Shown piece by piece: positions 1 through 6,390 of a stretch of 32,002 nucleotides of DNA. Every line of letters starts with the position of its first letter. The first letter of the stretch is position 1. Source of the stretch: Neisseriaceae bacterium (GTDB taxonomy: Bacteria; Pseudomonadota; Gammaproteobacteria; Burkholderiales; Neisseriaceae); contig JAGBKK010000018.1 of the NCBI GenBank assembly GCA_017934045.1, positions 1 to 32,002 on the forward strand. Direction: 5' to 3'. The notes under the pieces were generated by a model. That model had not been told where the DNA came from and searched no databases. It was given only the letters and a program-made list of their open reading frames with translations. The translations under genes and the position numbers were made by a program.

Positions 1-1
1 C

Positions 2-766
2 ATTGATAAACACAACTTGCCCCAAGGTATTATGCGTCGTCCGTTTGATGAAAATCAGTTGGCAGTGGTGGAAAAATATCGTCCGCCTGTGGTGTCGTTT
101 CATTTTGGGCTGCCTGAAAAAAAATTGTTGGACGCAGTTAAAGCCACAGGGGCAATGGTTTTGTCGTCTGCCACCACCGTCCAAGAAGGCTTGTGGTTGC
201 AAGAAAACGGAGCGGACGCAGTGATTGCACAGGGCATAGAAGCAGGTGGTCATCGCGGCATTTTCTTGAATAACGAATTAGCCACGCAAATGGGCGTGTT
301 TGCTTTAACCGAAGTTTTGGCACGCAAATTGAATATTCCAGTAATTGCCGCAGGTGGTATTGCGGACACGACAAGCATTCAGGCTGCCTTAAAATTGGGT
401 GCAAGTGCGGTGCAAATTGGCACGGCGTATATGCTGTGCGATGAAAGCACGATTAGCCCCTATCATCGCCAAACATTAGAAGACGCCGCACGGCAGCCTG
501 AAAACTATCCCACGGCTTTAACAAATATTTTTTCAGGCAGACCTGCACGCGGCATTATTACACGCCTAATGCAAGAAACAGGCTTTATCAATCAAGACGC
601 TATGCCCTTTCCCTTTGCCGCTACCGCCACAGGTGCATTAAAAACCGCGGCAGAAAAACAAGGTGATTACGGCTTCGGCAGTTTGTGGTGCGGACAAAAT
701 CCCACAGGCTGCAAAAGCATTTCGGCGTATGATTTGACCTGCGAATTGTTAAAAGCGTTTGAATAA
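2..766 (+). CDS. Nitronate monooxygenase family protein, 5' end cut by window
   Basis: FMN-dependent oxidase of the nitronate monooxygenase (2-nitropropane dioxygenase) family, which converts toxic alkyl nitronates to carbonyl compounds and nitrite. The frame is open from base 2, so the true start lies left of the window. The TTG at 17 and ATG at 32 are internal. About 254 C-terminal residues of a usual 320-360 are present. Visible family marks are VVSFHFGLP, the segment EAGGHRG with the histidine expected to be catalytic, the flavin-phosphate loop IAAGGIAD, and LGASAVQIGTAYM. A perfect hairpin terminator follows within 10 bases of the stop. Two near-matches to the DUS lie inside the coding sequence, at GLPEK and RQPEN. 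Family assignment is secure; the substrate is not proven by sequence. Confidence 0.88.
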   Translation: MDKHNLPQGIMRRPFDENQLAVVEKYRPPVVSFHFGLPEKKLLDAVKATGAMVLSSATTVQEGLWLQENGADAVIAQGIEAGGHRGIFLNNELATQMGVFALTEVLARKLNIPVIAAGGIADTTSIQAALKLGASAVQIGTAYMLCDESTISPYHRQTLEDAARQPENYPTALTNIFSGRPARGIITRLMQETGFINQDAMPFPFAATATGALKTAAEKQGDYGFGSLWCGQNPTGCKSISAYDLTCELLKAFE

Positions 767-773
767 ATTGAAA

Positions 774-804
774 AAAACCTTGCTTAAAAGAAAGCAAGGT
801 TTTT
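774..804 (+). terminator. Rho-independent terminator after the nitronate monooxygenase gene
   Basis: AAAACCTTGCTT pairs with AAGCAAGGTTTT around a loop of about 7 bases and ends in T4. It begins 8 bases after the stop codon. Confidence 0.85.
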
Positions 805-818
805 CAGGCCGCCTGAAA
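802..818. repeat. DUS-type inverted repeat, CCG-centre variant
   Basis: TTTCAGGCCGCCTGAAA overlaps the tail of the preceding terminator and sits 12 bases before the next gene. The central base differs from the usual A or T. Confidence 0.75.
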
Positions 819-830
819 AAAGGAAAACTT

Positions 831-1697
831 ATGCAACACAACGCATTCAAAACACTTTCATTTATTGCGGTAAAGCACTACCGCAAACTTATCATTACCT
901 TTTTCTTGGTGATATTAGAGAACATCTCGTTTATGCTGTATCCCGTTTTTGGCGGCTTTGCGATTAACAAAATTTTAGCAGGCGAAGTGCAAATTGCCCT
1001 GATTTACATATTCGTAATTTTTGGCATTTGGTTTGTGGGAGCGGTCAGACGCAAAATCGACACCGCCGCATTTAGTCGCATTTACGCCCATTTGGCAGTC
1101 AATATCATCTTCAACGAGCGGCAGAGTATCAATAACACCAGCACAACCGCCGCCCGCGTAGCATTATCACGCGAATTTATCAACTTTTTTGAACACTCAT
1201 TTCCCATACTTTTCACATCAATCATATCCATTGTCGGCAGTGTGTTTATGCTGTATTTTTACGAGCCGATTGTTGCCACATTTTGCTTGCTAATTATTGC
1301 CGTCTTATCGCCGTTTTTGCCACGCTATATACGCCAAAACGACCGTCTTTACTTACGCTTAAACAACCGCAACGAAAATGAAGTTCATCTGATTGAACAC
1401 GGCAGCCAAACAGCGGTTAATCGGCATTACAACTTACTCTCACGCATTCGCATTGCCATTTCCAACCGCGAAGCAATGGGCTACTTAATTGTCGGCTCAA
1501 TCTGTGCATTAGCATTCAGTTTAGCCGCCTATTTACTCGCCACAAAACCCACGAATGCAGGCTATGTTTTTACCGTAATGAACTACATCTGGACTTTCGC
1601 ATTCAGTTTAGACGACGCACCACGCCTAATCGAAGAATTTTCACAACTCAAAGACATCGGCAAACGCGTCAATGCTTTGGAAGTGGAAAAAGAATAA
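831..1697 (+). CDS. ABC-transporter six-TM domain protein lacking an ATPase domain
   Basis: Integral inner-membrane protein of 288 residues resembling the six-helix transmembrane half of an ABC exporter (PF13748-like). Hydrophobic stretches are seen near residues 20-45, 50-70, 135-160, 160-185, 215-240 and 245-265. There is no Walker A, signature or Walker B motif, and no ATPase gene lies next to it, so any ATPase partner must be encoded elsewhere or is absent. The frame is open further upstream to 759, but ATG 831 is preferred because AGGA lies at good spacing and the upstream part runs through the terminator. The substrate is unknown. Such isolated membrane halves occur in Neisseria relatives. 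Confidence 0.75.
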   Translation: MQHNAFKTLSFIAVKHYRKLIITFFLVILENISFMLYPVFGGFAINKILAGEVQIALIYIFVIFGIWFVGAVRRKIDTAAFSRIYAHLAVNIIFNERQSINNTSTTAARVALSREFINFFEHSFPILFTSIISIVGSVFMLYFYEPIVATFCLLIIAVLSPFLPRYIRQNDRLYLRLNNRNENEVHLIEHGSQTAVNRHYNLLSRIRIAISNREAMGYLIVGSICALAFSLAAYLLATKPTNAGYVFTVMNYIWTFAFSLDDAPRLIEEFSQLKDIGKRVNALEVEKE

Positions 1698-1698
1698 C

Positions 1699-1715
1699 TT
1701 TCAGGCTGCCTGAAA
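1699..1715. repeat. DUS-type inverted repeat
   Basis: TTTCAGGCTGCCTGAAA, 2 bases after the ABC-domain gene's stop, probably also its terminator stem. Confidence 0.9.
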
Positions 1716-1722
1716 AATAAAT

Positions 1723-1753
1723 TACAATATCATTTTTGATTAGGAGTAAGCAT
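1723..1753 (+). promoter_or_regulatory. Leader of first FMN reductase (TACAAT -10 candidate plus strong RBS), duplicated at second copy
   Basis: ATTACAATAT followed by TTTTGATTAGGAGTA is shared with the leader of the second FMN reductase at 4809-4837. TACAAT at 1723-1728 is a plausible -10; no convincing -35 is seen. TTAGGAG is the ribosome binding site. The shared leader is direct; promoter activity is inferred. Confidence 0.45.
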
Positions 1754-1754
1754 T

Positions 1755-2303
1755 ATGGCAAAAATTTTAATGATTAACGGCTCGCTTAATGCGAATGGGT
1801 TTAATCAGCAATTATTAAATAAAATCAAGGAGTTAATTGGAAATAGGGCGGAAGTTTCGCTTTTAGACTGGACTACCGTGCCGTTTTTCATTCAAACGCA
1901 GGAATTTCCTGCTCCTGACGCTGTGGCGGCTGTTCGTCAAACGGTGCAAGCGGCGGACGCTATTTGGTTCGTTACGCCTGAATACAATTACCAAATTCCA
2001 GGCGGCTTGAAAAATCTCACCGACTGGCTGTCGCGTTCGCTTGACCCTGCTAATTCAAGGGGCGAGAGTGCTATTCACGGCAAAATCACCACAGTGTCCG
2101 CCGCAAGTTCAGACGGCGGCTCGCATGTGCGTCCTTTGTTAGAAGATTTATTGGCATTTATCCGCACCCAAGTTATTAAAGAAAACGCCACAGGCGTGGC
2201 AATTAAACCTGCGAATTGGGCAACAGGCGTTTTAGAATTTAGCGATGATGATATTCACAAATTAAATCAACAGGTTGAAACGCTGTTAGCGAAATTAGCA
2301 TAA
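1755..2303 (+). CDS. NADPH-dependent FMN reductase / quinone reductase, copy 1
   Basis: Cytosolic flavodoxin-fold reductase of 182 residues that moves electrons from NAD(P)H through bound FMN to quinones or similar acceptors (NADPH-dependent FMN reductase, ChrR-like). Marks are the N-terminal phosphate loop with GSLNANGFN near residues 9-17 and the segment TPEYNYQIPGGLKNLTDWLSR near 74-94. ATG 1755 follows TTAGGAG. A close paralogue lies at 4841-5398. The two proteins differ mainly in residues 30-65, while their C-terminal halves are almost identical, which points to recent duplication. A strong terminator follows 18 bases after the stop, so the gene is monocistronic. Confidence 0.88.
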   Translation: MAKILMINGSLNANGFNQQLLNKIKELIGNRAEVSLLDWTTVPFFIQTQEFPAPDAVAAVRQTVQAADAIWFVTPEYNYQIPGGLKNLTDWLSRSLDPANSRGESAIHGKITTVSAASSDGGSHVRPLLEDLLAFIRTQVIKENATGVAIKPANWATGVLEFSDDDIHKLNQQVETLLAKLA

Positions 2304-2321
2304 ACGGTTTGAATAAATGAT

Positions 2322-2358
2322 AAATCGGTTTATTAAAATTAAATAAACCGATTTTTTT
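2322..2358 (+). terminator. Rho-independent terminator after FMN reductase copy 1
   Basis: AAATCGGTTTA pairs with TAAACCGATTT around an 11-base loop and continues into a T run. Confidence 0.85.
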
Positions 2359-2389
2359 ATTTTAACTTCACTTCGTTCGCCCCACTTCG

Positions 2390-2406
2390 TTTCAGGCAGC
2401 CTGAAA
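2390..2406. repeat. DUS-type inverted repeat
   Basis: TTTCAGGCAGCCTGAAA between FMN reductase copy 1 and cytochrome c', 54 bases upstream of the next copy. Confidence 0.9.
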
Positions 2407-2459
2407 ATGCTTTCACCGCATTTTAAAATCCCCCCAAAACCACTTATAATCAACGATTT

Positions 2460-2476
2460 TTTCAGGCAGCCTGAAA
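2460..2476. repeat. DUS-type inverted repeat
   Basis: TTTCAGGCAGCCTGAAA ends 11 bases before the cytochrome c' start, so it lies in that gene's leader. Confidence 0.9.
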
Positions 2477-2487
2477 CGGAAATATCA

Positions 2488-2937
2488 ATGAAATATTTAC
2501 CTTTAATCGCACTCACCTTACTCATCACCGCTTGTGGCGACAATAATGCCAAAGATCCTGCGTTGTATCCGAATGAAAATATCCGCGACCGTCAAACGGC
2601 GTTCAAAGTGATTGGTGGCGATATGACGCTGTTATCTAACGCCATTAACGGTTCTGCGGCATTTGATAAAGCAAAGTTTGATCAGCAAGTGGCTGATTTT
2701 GTGCAACATGCCGACAAACCTTTTGCTTATTTTGGCGACAATGATAAGGGTGGCAAATCGCGTCCCGAAGTGTGGCAAAATCCGCAAGCGTTTGATGCGG
2801 AAAAACAAAAATTTCTCACCGCCGTGGCAGCGTTTCATCAAGCCAATCAACATAATGATCAGGCACAAATCAAAGCAACCTTTAACGCCATAAGCCAAAC
2901 TTGCAAATCCTGCCACGATTCGTTCAAAGTGAAGTAA
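2488..2937 (+). CDS. cycP: Cytochrome c' lipoprotein
   Basis: Periplasmic c-type cytochrome of 149 residues. The N-terminus MKYLPLIALTLLITAC is a lipoprotein signal with the lipidated cysteine at residue 16. The only heme site is C139-K-S-C-H143 close to the C-terminus, the arrangement of cytochrome c'. In that family the heme binds nitric oxide, and in meningococci the lipoprotein form protects against it; that role is inferred here. The frame stays open upstream to 2407, but ATG 2488 starts the signal peptide and the longer reading would run through a DUS. The LysR gene converges on it 15 bases downstream. Confidence 0.85.
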   Translation: MKYLPLIALTLLITACGDNNAKDPALYPNENIRDRQTAFKVIGGDMTLLSNAINGSAAFDKAKFDQQVADFVQHADKPFAYFGDNDKGGKSRPEVWQNPQAFDAEKQKFLTAVAAFHQANQHNDQAQIKATFNAISQTCKSCHDSFKVK

Positions 2938-2952
2938 ATTCAATAAGTTATA

Positions 2953-3852
2953 TCAACTTATTGCCATTTTCATGGTGTGTAATTTTTCTTTTAAAAAGGC
3001 AATGAACAAGCGTGTTTTTTCAGGCAGCAGTTTATTGGCGGTTACGGCATAAATGGGGGCGTTGTCGGTTTGATATTGTGGTAGAACGGCGTGCAGTTTG
3101 CCTTGTTGCACCAGCGGATAAGCAATAATATCAGGCAAAAGAGCAATACCATTATGATGAGCGGCTAATTGTGCATTCATACCAAAATTATTGCTCATCA
3201 ACTGTGATGCTGACGGTAATGTAATGGTTTTTGTGCCATTTTTTAGCACCCATTCGTTATAAACATTGTTTTCAAACAGAATATAGCCACTTTCTGGCAG
3301 TTGATTGGGCGTGTGTGGATAAGCAATTTGTTGCAGATATTCAGGCGAAGCATATAAATGACAACATTCTACGCCGATTTTTTGAATAATCAATGAACTA
3401 TCGGCTTGTTTGCCCATTATAATTGCTAAATCAAAGCGTTGTGAAATCAAGTCTTCAACCGTTTGCGATAAATGAAAATGCAAACGAATTTTGGGATAGC
3501 ATTGGCAAAATTCCTGTATCACGCTGCTTAAAAAAATTCTGCCAAAATCATCTGTGGTTGTCAGCGTTAGCGTTCCTGCTGGTTCTTGACGCAGATAATC
3601 TAAATGCAGACGCAAATTTTGTGCTTCTTCCAAAATCATACACGCTTTGTTAAAGTAAATTTGCCCAGCTTCGGTGAGTTCAATTTTGCGTGTGGTGCGA
3701 TTCAAAAGTCGCAAATCCAAATGTTTTTCTAACGCATTGATACGCATAGATAATGTTGATTTTGCTAATCCTAAATGCTCTGCCGCTCGTCCAAAACCGC
3801 CTGCACGCACGGTTTCCACAAATAACGCCATATCGTATAACAATTCTTTCAT
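2953..3852 (-). CDS. LysR-family transcriptional regulator
   Basis: DNA-binding regulator of 299 residues. The N-terminal winged helix-turn-helix (about residues 5-62) includes FGRAAEHLGLAKSTLSMRINALEKHL and LLNRTTRKIELTEAG. The effector-binding part follows from about residue 90 and includes TLTLTTTDDFGR and the tail typical of the aminophenol/AaeR-type subgroup. It is transcribed away from the cytochrome b561 gene with about 115 bases between the two starts, the usual arrangement for a LysR regulator controlling its divergent neighbour. Its inducer is not known. The likely targets, inferred from position only, are cytochrome b561, the DUF3861 gene and perhaps the flanking FMN reductases. 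A partial DUS (TTCAGGCAGC) lies inside the 3' end. Confidence 0.9.
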   Translation of the reverse strand: MKELLYDMALFVETVRAGGFGRAAEHLGLAKSTLSMRINALEKHLDLRLLNRTTRKIELTEAGQIYFNKACMILEEAQNLRLHLDYLRQEPAGTLTLTTTDDFGRIFLSSVIQEFCQCYPKIRLHFHLSQTVEDLISQRFDLAIIMGKQADSSLIIQKIGVECCHLYASPEYLQQIAYPHTPNQLPESGYILFENNVYNEWVLKNGTKTITLPSASQLMSNNFGMNAQLAAHHNGIALLPDIIAYPLVQQGKLHAVLPQYQTDNAPIYAVTANKLLPEKTRLFIAFLKEKLHTMKMAIS

Positions 3853-3968
3853 TTTACGCCTTTGATTAGTTCGTTTTTTTGAACAATATTTTCAATTTTA
3901 CCTTATTTATTCATTAAAACAATCACTATATACTGCGTTTTATTCGTTTTATTTAAGGAGTATTGAAT
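3853..3968. promoter_or_regulatory. Divergent control region between LysR gene and cytochrome b561
   Basis: AT-rich gap holding GTTC-N8-GAAC near 3870-3885 and a plus-strand TATACT at 3929-3934, a plausible -10 for cytochrome b561 with only a weak -35 (TTTATT). AAGGAG at 3955-3960 is the ribosome binding site. A LysR operator is expected here; no exact site can be proved by eye. Confidence 0.4.
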
Positions 3969-4460
3969 ATGCAAAAAGATAATTCAGAGCGTTACGGCAC
4001 AATAACGCGTTTAATACACTGGCTTACGGTGGCGTTGTTTATTGGACTCATTGCCACCGTAACCGCTTGGAAAATTGATGAACACAATTATCAACTTGTG
4101 CCATTGCATGCACTGTTAGGCACAGGCGTTCTTTTGTTTGCCATGGTGCGTTTGATACGCAGCATTTGGCTAAATCGTTATCGTCCGATGAATACGCTTT
4201 TTGCTAAGTCTGGACATATCTTATTGATTTTATTATCTATTATTGTTCCTGTGATTGGCATTATTCGTCAAATGGGTATGGACGATAATCATCAAGTCAA
4301 AATTCAATGGGCTGTGGATTTGGGCAATCAATGGCATGGAGAATTAGCCATTTTGTTGATTTTATTGATTTTTGGTCATATCTTTATGGCATTGTGGCAT
4401 TACTTCAAAGGCAAAAGTGTTTTTGGCAGAATGTGGGGTAATCAAGGAGTTAAAAAATGA
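3969..4460 (+). CDS. Cytochrome b561 family protein
   Basis: Four-helix inner-membrane di-heme cytochrome b of 163 residues, related to CybB, that passes electrons between the quinone pool and partner proteins. Candidate heme-binding histidines are in RLIHWLT (near residue 16), VPLHALLG (near 44), NQWHGELA and LWHYFKG. Hydrophobic segments match four helices. ATG 3969 is chosen over the in-frame TTG 3963 because it sits 8 bases after AAGGAG. The stop overlaps the next start (ATGA), so the two genes are translationally coupled. Control by the divergent LysR gene is inferred. Confidence 0.87.
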   Translation: MQKDNSERYGTITRLIHWLTVALFIGLIATVTAWKIDEHNYQLVPLHALLGTGVLLFAMVRLIRSIWLNRYRPMNTLFAKSGHILLILLSIIVPVIGIIRQMGMDDNHQVKIQWAVDLGNQWHGELAILLILLIFGHIFMALWHYFKGKSVFGRMWGNQGVKK

Positions 4461-4741
4461 AACAACACCAGTATAAAATTACGGTTCAACACATTAGCGA
4501 TAAAGACGGCAACAGCGTTAATGAGCCGCCGTTAATTTGCGATATGCCCACTCACGATAATCTTGCCGACATTTTGGCAAAAACCGATACAAATATCGTG
4601 AGCGGAAATGACGCACTGCGTCTTGCGTTAGGATTGAAACTGTTGGGGGAATTGATTTTGGAAAATAAAAATCAGGCGTTTTTCAAAGAATTATCCCCAC
4701 ATTTTGGCGAAATAATGAAAATAGTGAAAGGAAAAAAATAA
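4457..4741 (+). CDS. DUF3861 domain protein
   Basis: Small soluble protein of 94 residues matching the DUF3861 pattern as remembered: N-terminal YKITVQHISDKDGN, middle HDNLADILAK, and C-terminal LALGLKLLGELILENKNQAFF. No biochemical role is established for this family. It overlaps the cytochrome b561 stop by four bases, so it is made from the same message and probably under the same LysR regulator. A DUS repeat starts right after its stop and probably ends the transcript. Confidence 0.7.
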   Translation: MKQHQYKITVQHISDKDGNSVNEPPLICDMPTHDNLADILAKTDTNIVSGNDALRLALGLKLLGELILENKNQAFFKELSPHFGEIMKIVKGKK

Positions 4742-4757
4742 TTCAGGCAGCCTGAAA
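4742..4757. repeat. DUS-type inverted repeat
   Basis: TTCAGGCAGCCTGAAA immediately after the DUF3861 stop; likely terminator of the b561-DUF3861 transcript. Confidence 0.9.
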
Positions 4758-4808
4758 ATTGATTTAACGCGTGGCAGGCAAGTTGCTCACCTTACCTTGC
4801 TAAATTTA

Positions 4809-4837
4809 TTACAATATTACTTTTGATTAGGAGTAGC
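4809..4837 (+). promoter_or_regulatory. Leader of second FMN reductase, copy of the 1723-1753 leader
   Basis: ATTACAATATTAC then TTTTGATTAGGAGTA, with TACAAT at 4810-4815 as a candidate -10. Its near identity to the first leader shows that the duplication included the control region. Confidence 0.45.
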
Positions 4838-4840
4838 CAA

Positions 4841-5398
4841 ATGGCAAAAATTTTAATGATTAACGGTTCGCTTAATGCGAATGGGTTTAATCAGCAATTA
4901 TTAAATAAAATCAAAGAGTTAATCGCAAATAAGGCGGAAGTTTTGGTTTTGGACTGGGAAAAAGTGCCGTTTTTTGTGCAAACGCAAGAATTTCCAGCAC
5001 CTGCCGCTGTGGTAGCCGTGCGACAACAAATTCAAGCGGCGGACGCAGTGTGGTTTGTTACGCCTGAATACAATTATCAAATTCCAGGTGGTTTGAAAAA
5101 TCTCACCGACTGGCTGTCGCGTTCGCTAGATGCCAGCAATTCAAGGGGTGAAAGTGCTATTCACGGCAAAATCACCACAGTGTCCGCCGCAAGCGCAGAC
5201 GGCGGCTCGCATGTGCGTCCCTTGTTAGAAGATTTATTGGCATTTATTCGCACGCAAGTGATTACAGAAAACGCCACAGGCGTGGCAATCAAACCTGCGA
5301 ATTGGGCAACAGGCGTTTTAGAATTTAGCGATGATGATATTCGCAAATTAAATCAACAGGTTGAAACGCTGTTGGCAAAATTGGCAGAAGCGGTTTGA
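4841..5398 (+). CDS. NADPH-dependent FMN reductase / quinone reductase, copy 2
   Basis: Paralogue of the gene at 1755-2303, 185 residues, with the same flavodoxin-fold marks (GSLNANGFN loop, TPEYNYQIPGGL). Differences cluster in residues 30-65 and at the extreme C-terminus, which has three extra residues (EAV). The frame is open to 4823, but ATG 4841 directly follows TTAGGAGTAGCCAA and aligns with copy 1. The two copies bracket the cytochrome c'/LysR/b561 block. Whether they differ in acceptor or in timing cannot be seen. Confidence 0.88.
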   Translation: MAKILMINGSLNANGFNQQLLNKIKELIANKAEVLVLDWEKVPFFVQTQEFPAPAAVVAVRQQIQAADAVWFVTPEYNYQIPGGLKNLTDWLSRSLDASNSRGESAIHGKITTVSAASADGGSHVRPLLEDLLAFIRTQVITENATGVAIKPANWATGVLEFSDDDIRKLNQQVETLLAKLAEAV

Positions 5399-5416
5399 AT
5401 AGAATAAACTGATTTT

Positions 5417-5433
5417 TTTCAGGCAGCCTGAAA
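5417..5433 (+). terminator. DUS-type inverted repeat acting as probable terminator
   Basis: TTTCAGGCAGCCTGAAA preceded by a T run and followed by A5, 18 bases after the FMN reductase copy 2 stop; the stem extends by A-T pairs to about 22 bases. Confidence 0.75.
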
Positions 5434-5435
5434 AA

Positions 5436-5510
5436 GTCAATCCATATCATCAACCGATAAATCTTATGCGAATAATAGTCTGTTTCGCATAAGATTTATT
5501 TTTTATAATT
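5436..5510. repeat. 75-bp dispersed repeat with terminator-like hairpin, copy A
   Basis: Matches 11487-11561 at 73 of 75 positions by eye. The core is AAATCTTATGCGAA (5459-5472) pairing with TTCGCATAAGATTT (5484-5497) around an 11-base loop, followed by ATTTTTT, so it reads as a strong plus-strand terminator. Both copies begin right after a DUS repeat. Confidence 0.85.
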
Positions 5511-5522
5511 TTGTCATTTGAT

Positions 5523-5539
5523 TTTCAGGCAGCCTGAAA
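5523..5539. repeat. DUS-type inverted repeat
   Basis: TTTCAGGCAGCCTGAAA just after the 75-bp hairpin repeat, in the leader of the DUF2255 gene. Confidence 0.9.
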
Positions 5540-5582
5540 GGGGTTCTCAAATGAAAATAAGGTTTATTTCACGAAGTAAAAT

Positions 5583-5605
5583 CTTTATTTACGAAGTAAA
5601 TAAAG
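5583..5605 (+). promoter_or_regulatory. Perfect hairpin in the leader of the DUF2255 gene
   Basis: CTTTATTTAC, loop GAA, GTAAATAAAG: a perfect 10-bp stem about 90 bases ahead of the coding start. It has no T tract, so it is not a typical terminator; function unknown. Confidence 0.45.
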
Positions 5606-5693
5606 GGTTTGCGAAGCAATCAAACCGCAATTTCTGCGAAGCATATGCAAAGCTAAAAAACCGTTTTTTTCTCTTTTTTGTGCAGGAGTGTTG

Positions 5694-6080
5694 ATGATGA
5701 ACAGTGCATTGGCGTGGGATAACGCCACTTTAACACAAATCGACAAAGCCGATGATTTGAAAATCGCCCCAGAGCGAGCCAATGGCAAAACGGGCACGCC
5801 CACTTGGATTTGGGAAGTGGTGGTGGATAACCGTTTGTTTGTGCGTCCTTACAACGGCAAAAATTCGTCTTGGTACAAGTCGGCAATGGCGTATAAAAAA
5901 GGCATTATCGTGGCGGCTGGCAAGACTTATCAGGTGTCATACAGGAAAATCGATGACCCTGCATTGATTAAAAAAGTGTCAGACGCTTATCGTAAAAAAT
6001 ATGCGTCAAGCCCTTATATGAGTCATATGGTGCAAGACAGAATTGCTGCTCAAACGGTGGAAGTGATTGATAAACAATAA
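5694..6080 (+). CDS. DUF2255 family protein with damaged signal-peptide start
   Basis: Small protein resembling DUF2255, with the family pattern TPTWIWEVVVDNRLFVRPYNG followed by SSWYKSAMAYKKGII. No function is established for the family. ATG 5694 or ATG 5697 after CAGGAG is the best remaining start, giving about 128 residues. The same frame upstream (5649-5693) reads KAKKPFFSLFCAGVLMMNSALA-W, which looks exactly like an export signal with an ALA cleavage site, but no usable start codon is in that frame. ATG 5645 is one base out of frame and meets a stop three codons later. The gene may therefore once have been exported and now be frameshifted, or this may be a sequencing or strain difference. 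Confidence 0.65.
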   Translation: MMNSALAWDNATLTQIDKADDLKIAPERANGKTGTPTWIWEVVVDNRLFVRPYNGKNSSWYKSAMAYKKGIIVAAGKTYQVSYRKIDDPALIKKVSDAYRKKYASSPYMSHMVQDRIAAQTVEVIDKQ

Positions 6081-6154
6081 ACGGTGGGGTGGGTTTTGGC
6101 TACTGCCTGCCGCTGTTTCAACCCACCGCAACGCCGACAGGCGTTAATTGATAA

Positions 6155-6171
6155 TTTCAGGCAACCTGAAA
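6155..6171. repeat. DUS-type inverted repeat, CAACC variant
   Basis: TTTCAGGCAACCTGAAA, one mismatch to the consensus in the stem. Confidence 0.75.
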
Positions 6172-6185
6172 AATTGTTATATTTT

Positions 6186-6209
6186 GGTGGGTCGGAGACC
6201 CACCCTACA
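6186..6209. repeat. GGTGGGTC/GACCCACC hairpin repeat
   Basis: GGTGGGTC-GGA-GACCCACCCTACA: perfect 8-bp stem with a CCTACA tail; the same family recurs at 6331, 11411, 14022, 14207, 14850, 26092, 27702 and 31980. Confidence 0.7.
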
Positions 6210-6219
6210 ATGATTACCG

Positions 6220-6259
6220 TCATTGCGAGCCGTGATTTATCACGGCGTGGCAATCCCCT
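6220..6259. repeat. 'cattgcgag...gcaatcc' dispersed repeat
   Basis: GTCATTGCGAG, an inner CCGTGATTTATCACGG palindrome, then GGCAATCCC. Related copies are at 10630, 13939, 21053 and 31919. Confidence 0.65.
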
Positions 6260-6330
6260 AACTACGGAGAATGCACCGAATTGACACAGCGACAAGGAGA
6301 TTGCCACGACTTAAACTTCGTTCAAGCAGC

Positions 6331-6360
6331 CGTAGGGTGGGCAACTTGTTGCCCACGCGT
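6331..6360. repeat. GTAGGGTGGGC hairpin repeat
   Basis: CGTAGGGTGGGCAACTTG then TTGCCCACGCG; stem GTGGGCAA/TTGCCCAC. Confidence 0.7.
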
Positions 6361-6372
6361 TTTAATTCAAAC

Positions 6373-6389
6373 TTTCAGGCAGCCTGAAA
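6373..6389. repeat. DUS-type inverted repeat
   Basis: TTTCAGGCAGCCTGAAA directly beyond the LRR gene's stop (minus strand); probable terminator of that transcript. Confidence 0.9.
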
Positions 6390-6390
6390 A

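Larger units (their letters stand above)
6081..6390. other. Gene-free gap of dispersed repeats
   Basis: Between the DUF2255 stop and the LRR stop (converging genes). It holds GGGTGGGT/ACCCACC hairpins, a 'cattgcgag...gcaatcc' repeat and two DUS repeats. Short open frames here are made only of these repeats and have no ribosome binding site. Confidence 0.8.

Noticed and set aside
831-1697. Broken full-length ABC exporter
   Set aside because: No remnant of an ATPase domain follows; a stop, a DUS and an unrelated gene come at once, and stand-alone six-TM proteins of this family exist.
5551-5694. 47-codon open frame from ATG 5551 ahead of the DUF2255 gene
   Set aside because: Runs through a perfect hairpin, charged and unlike a protein, no ribosome binding site; only of interest for the frameshift question.
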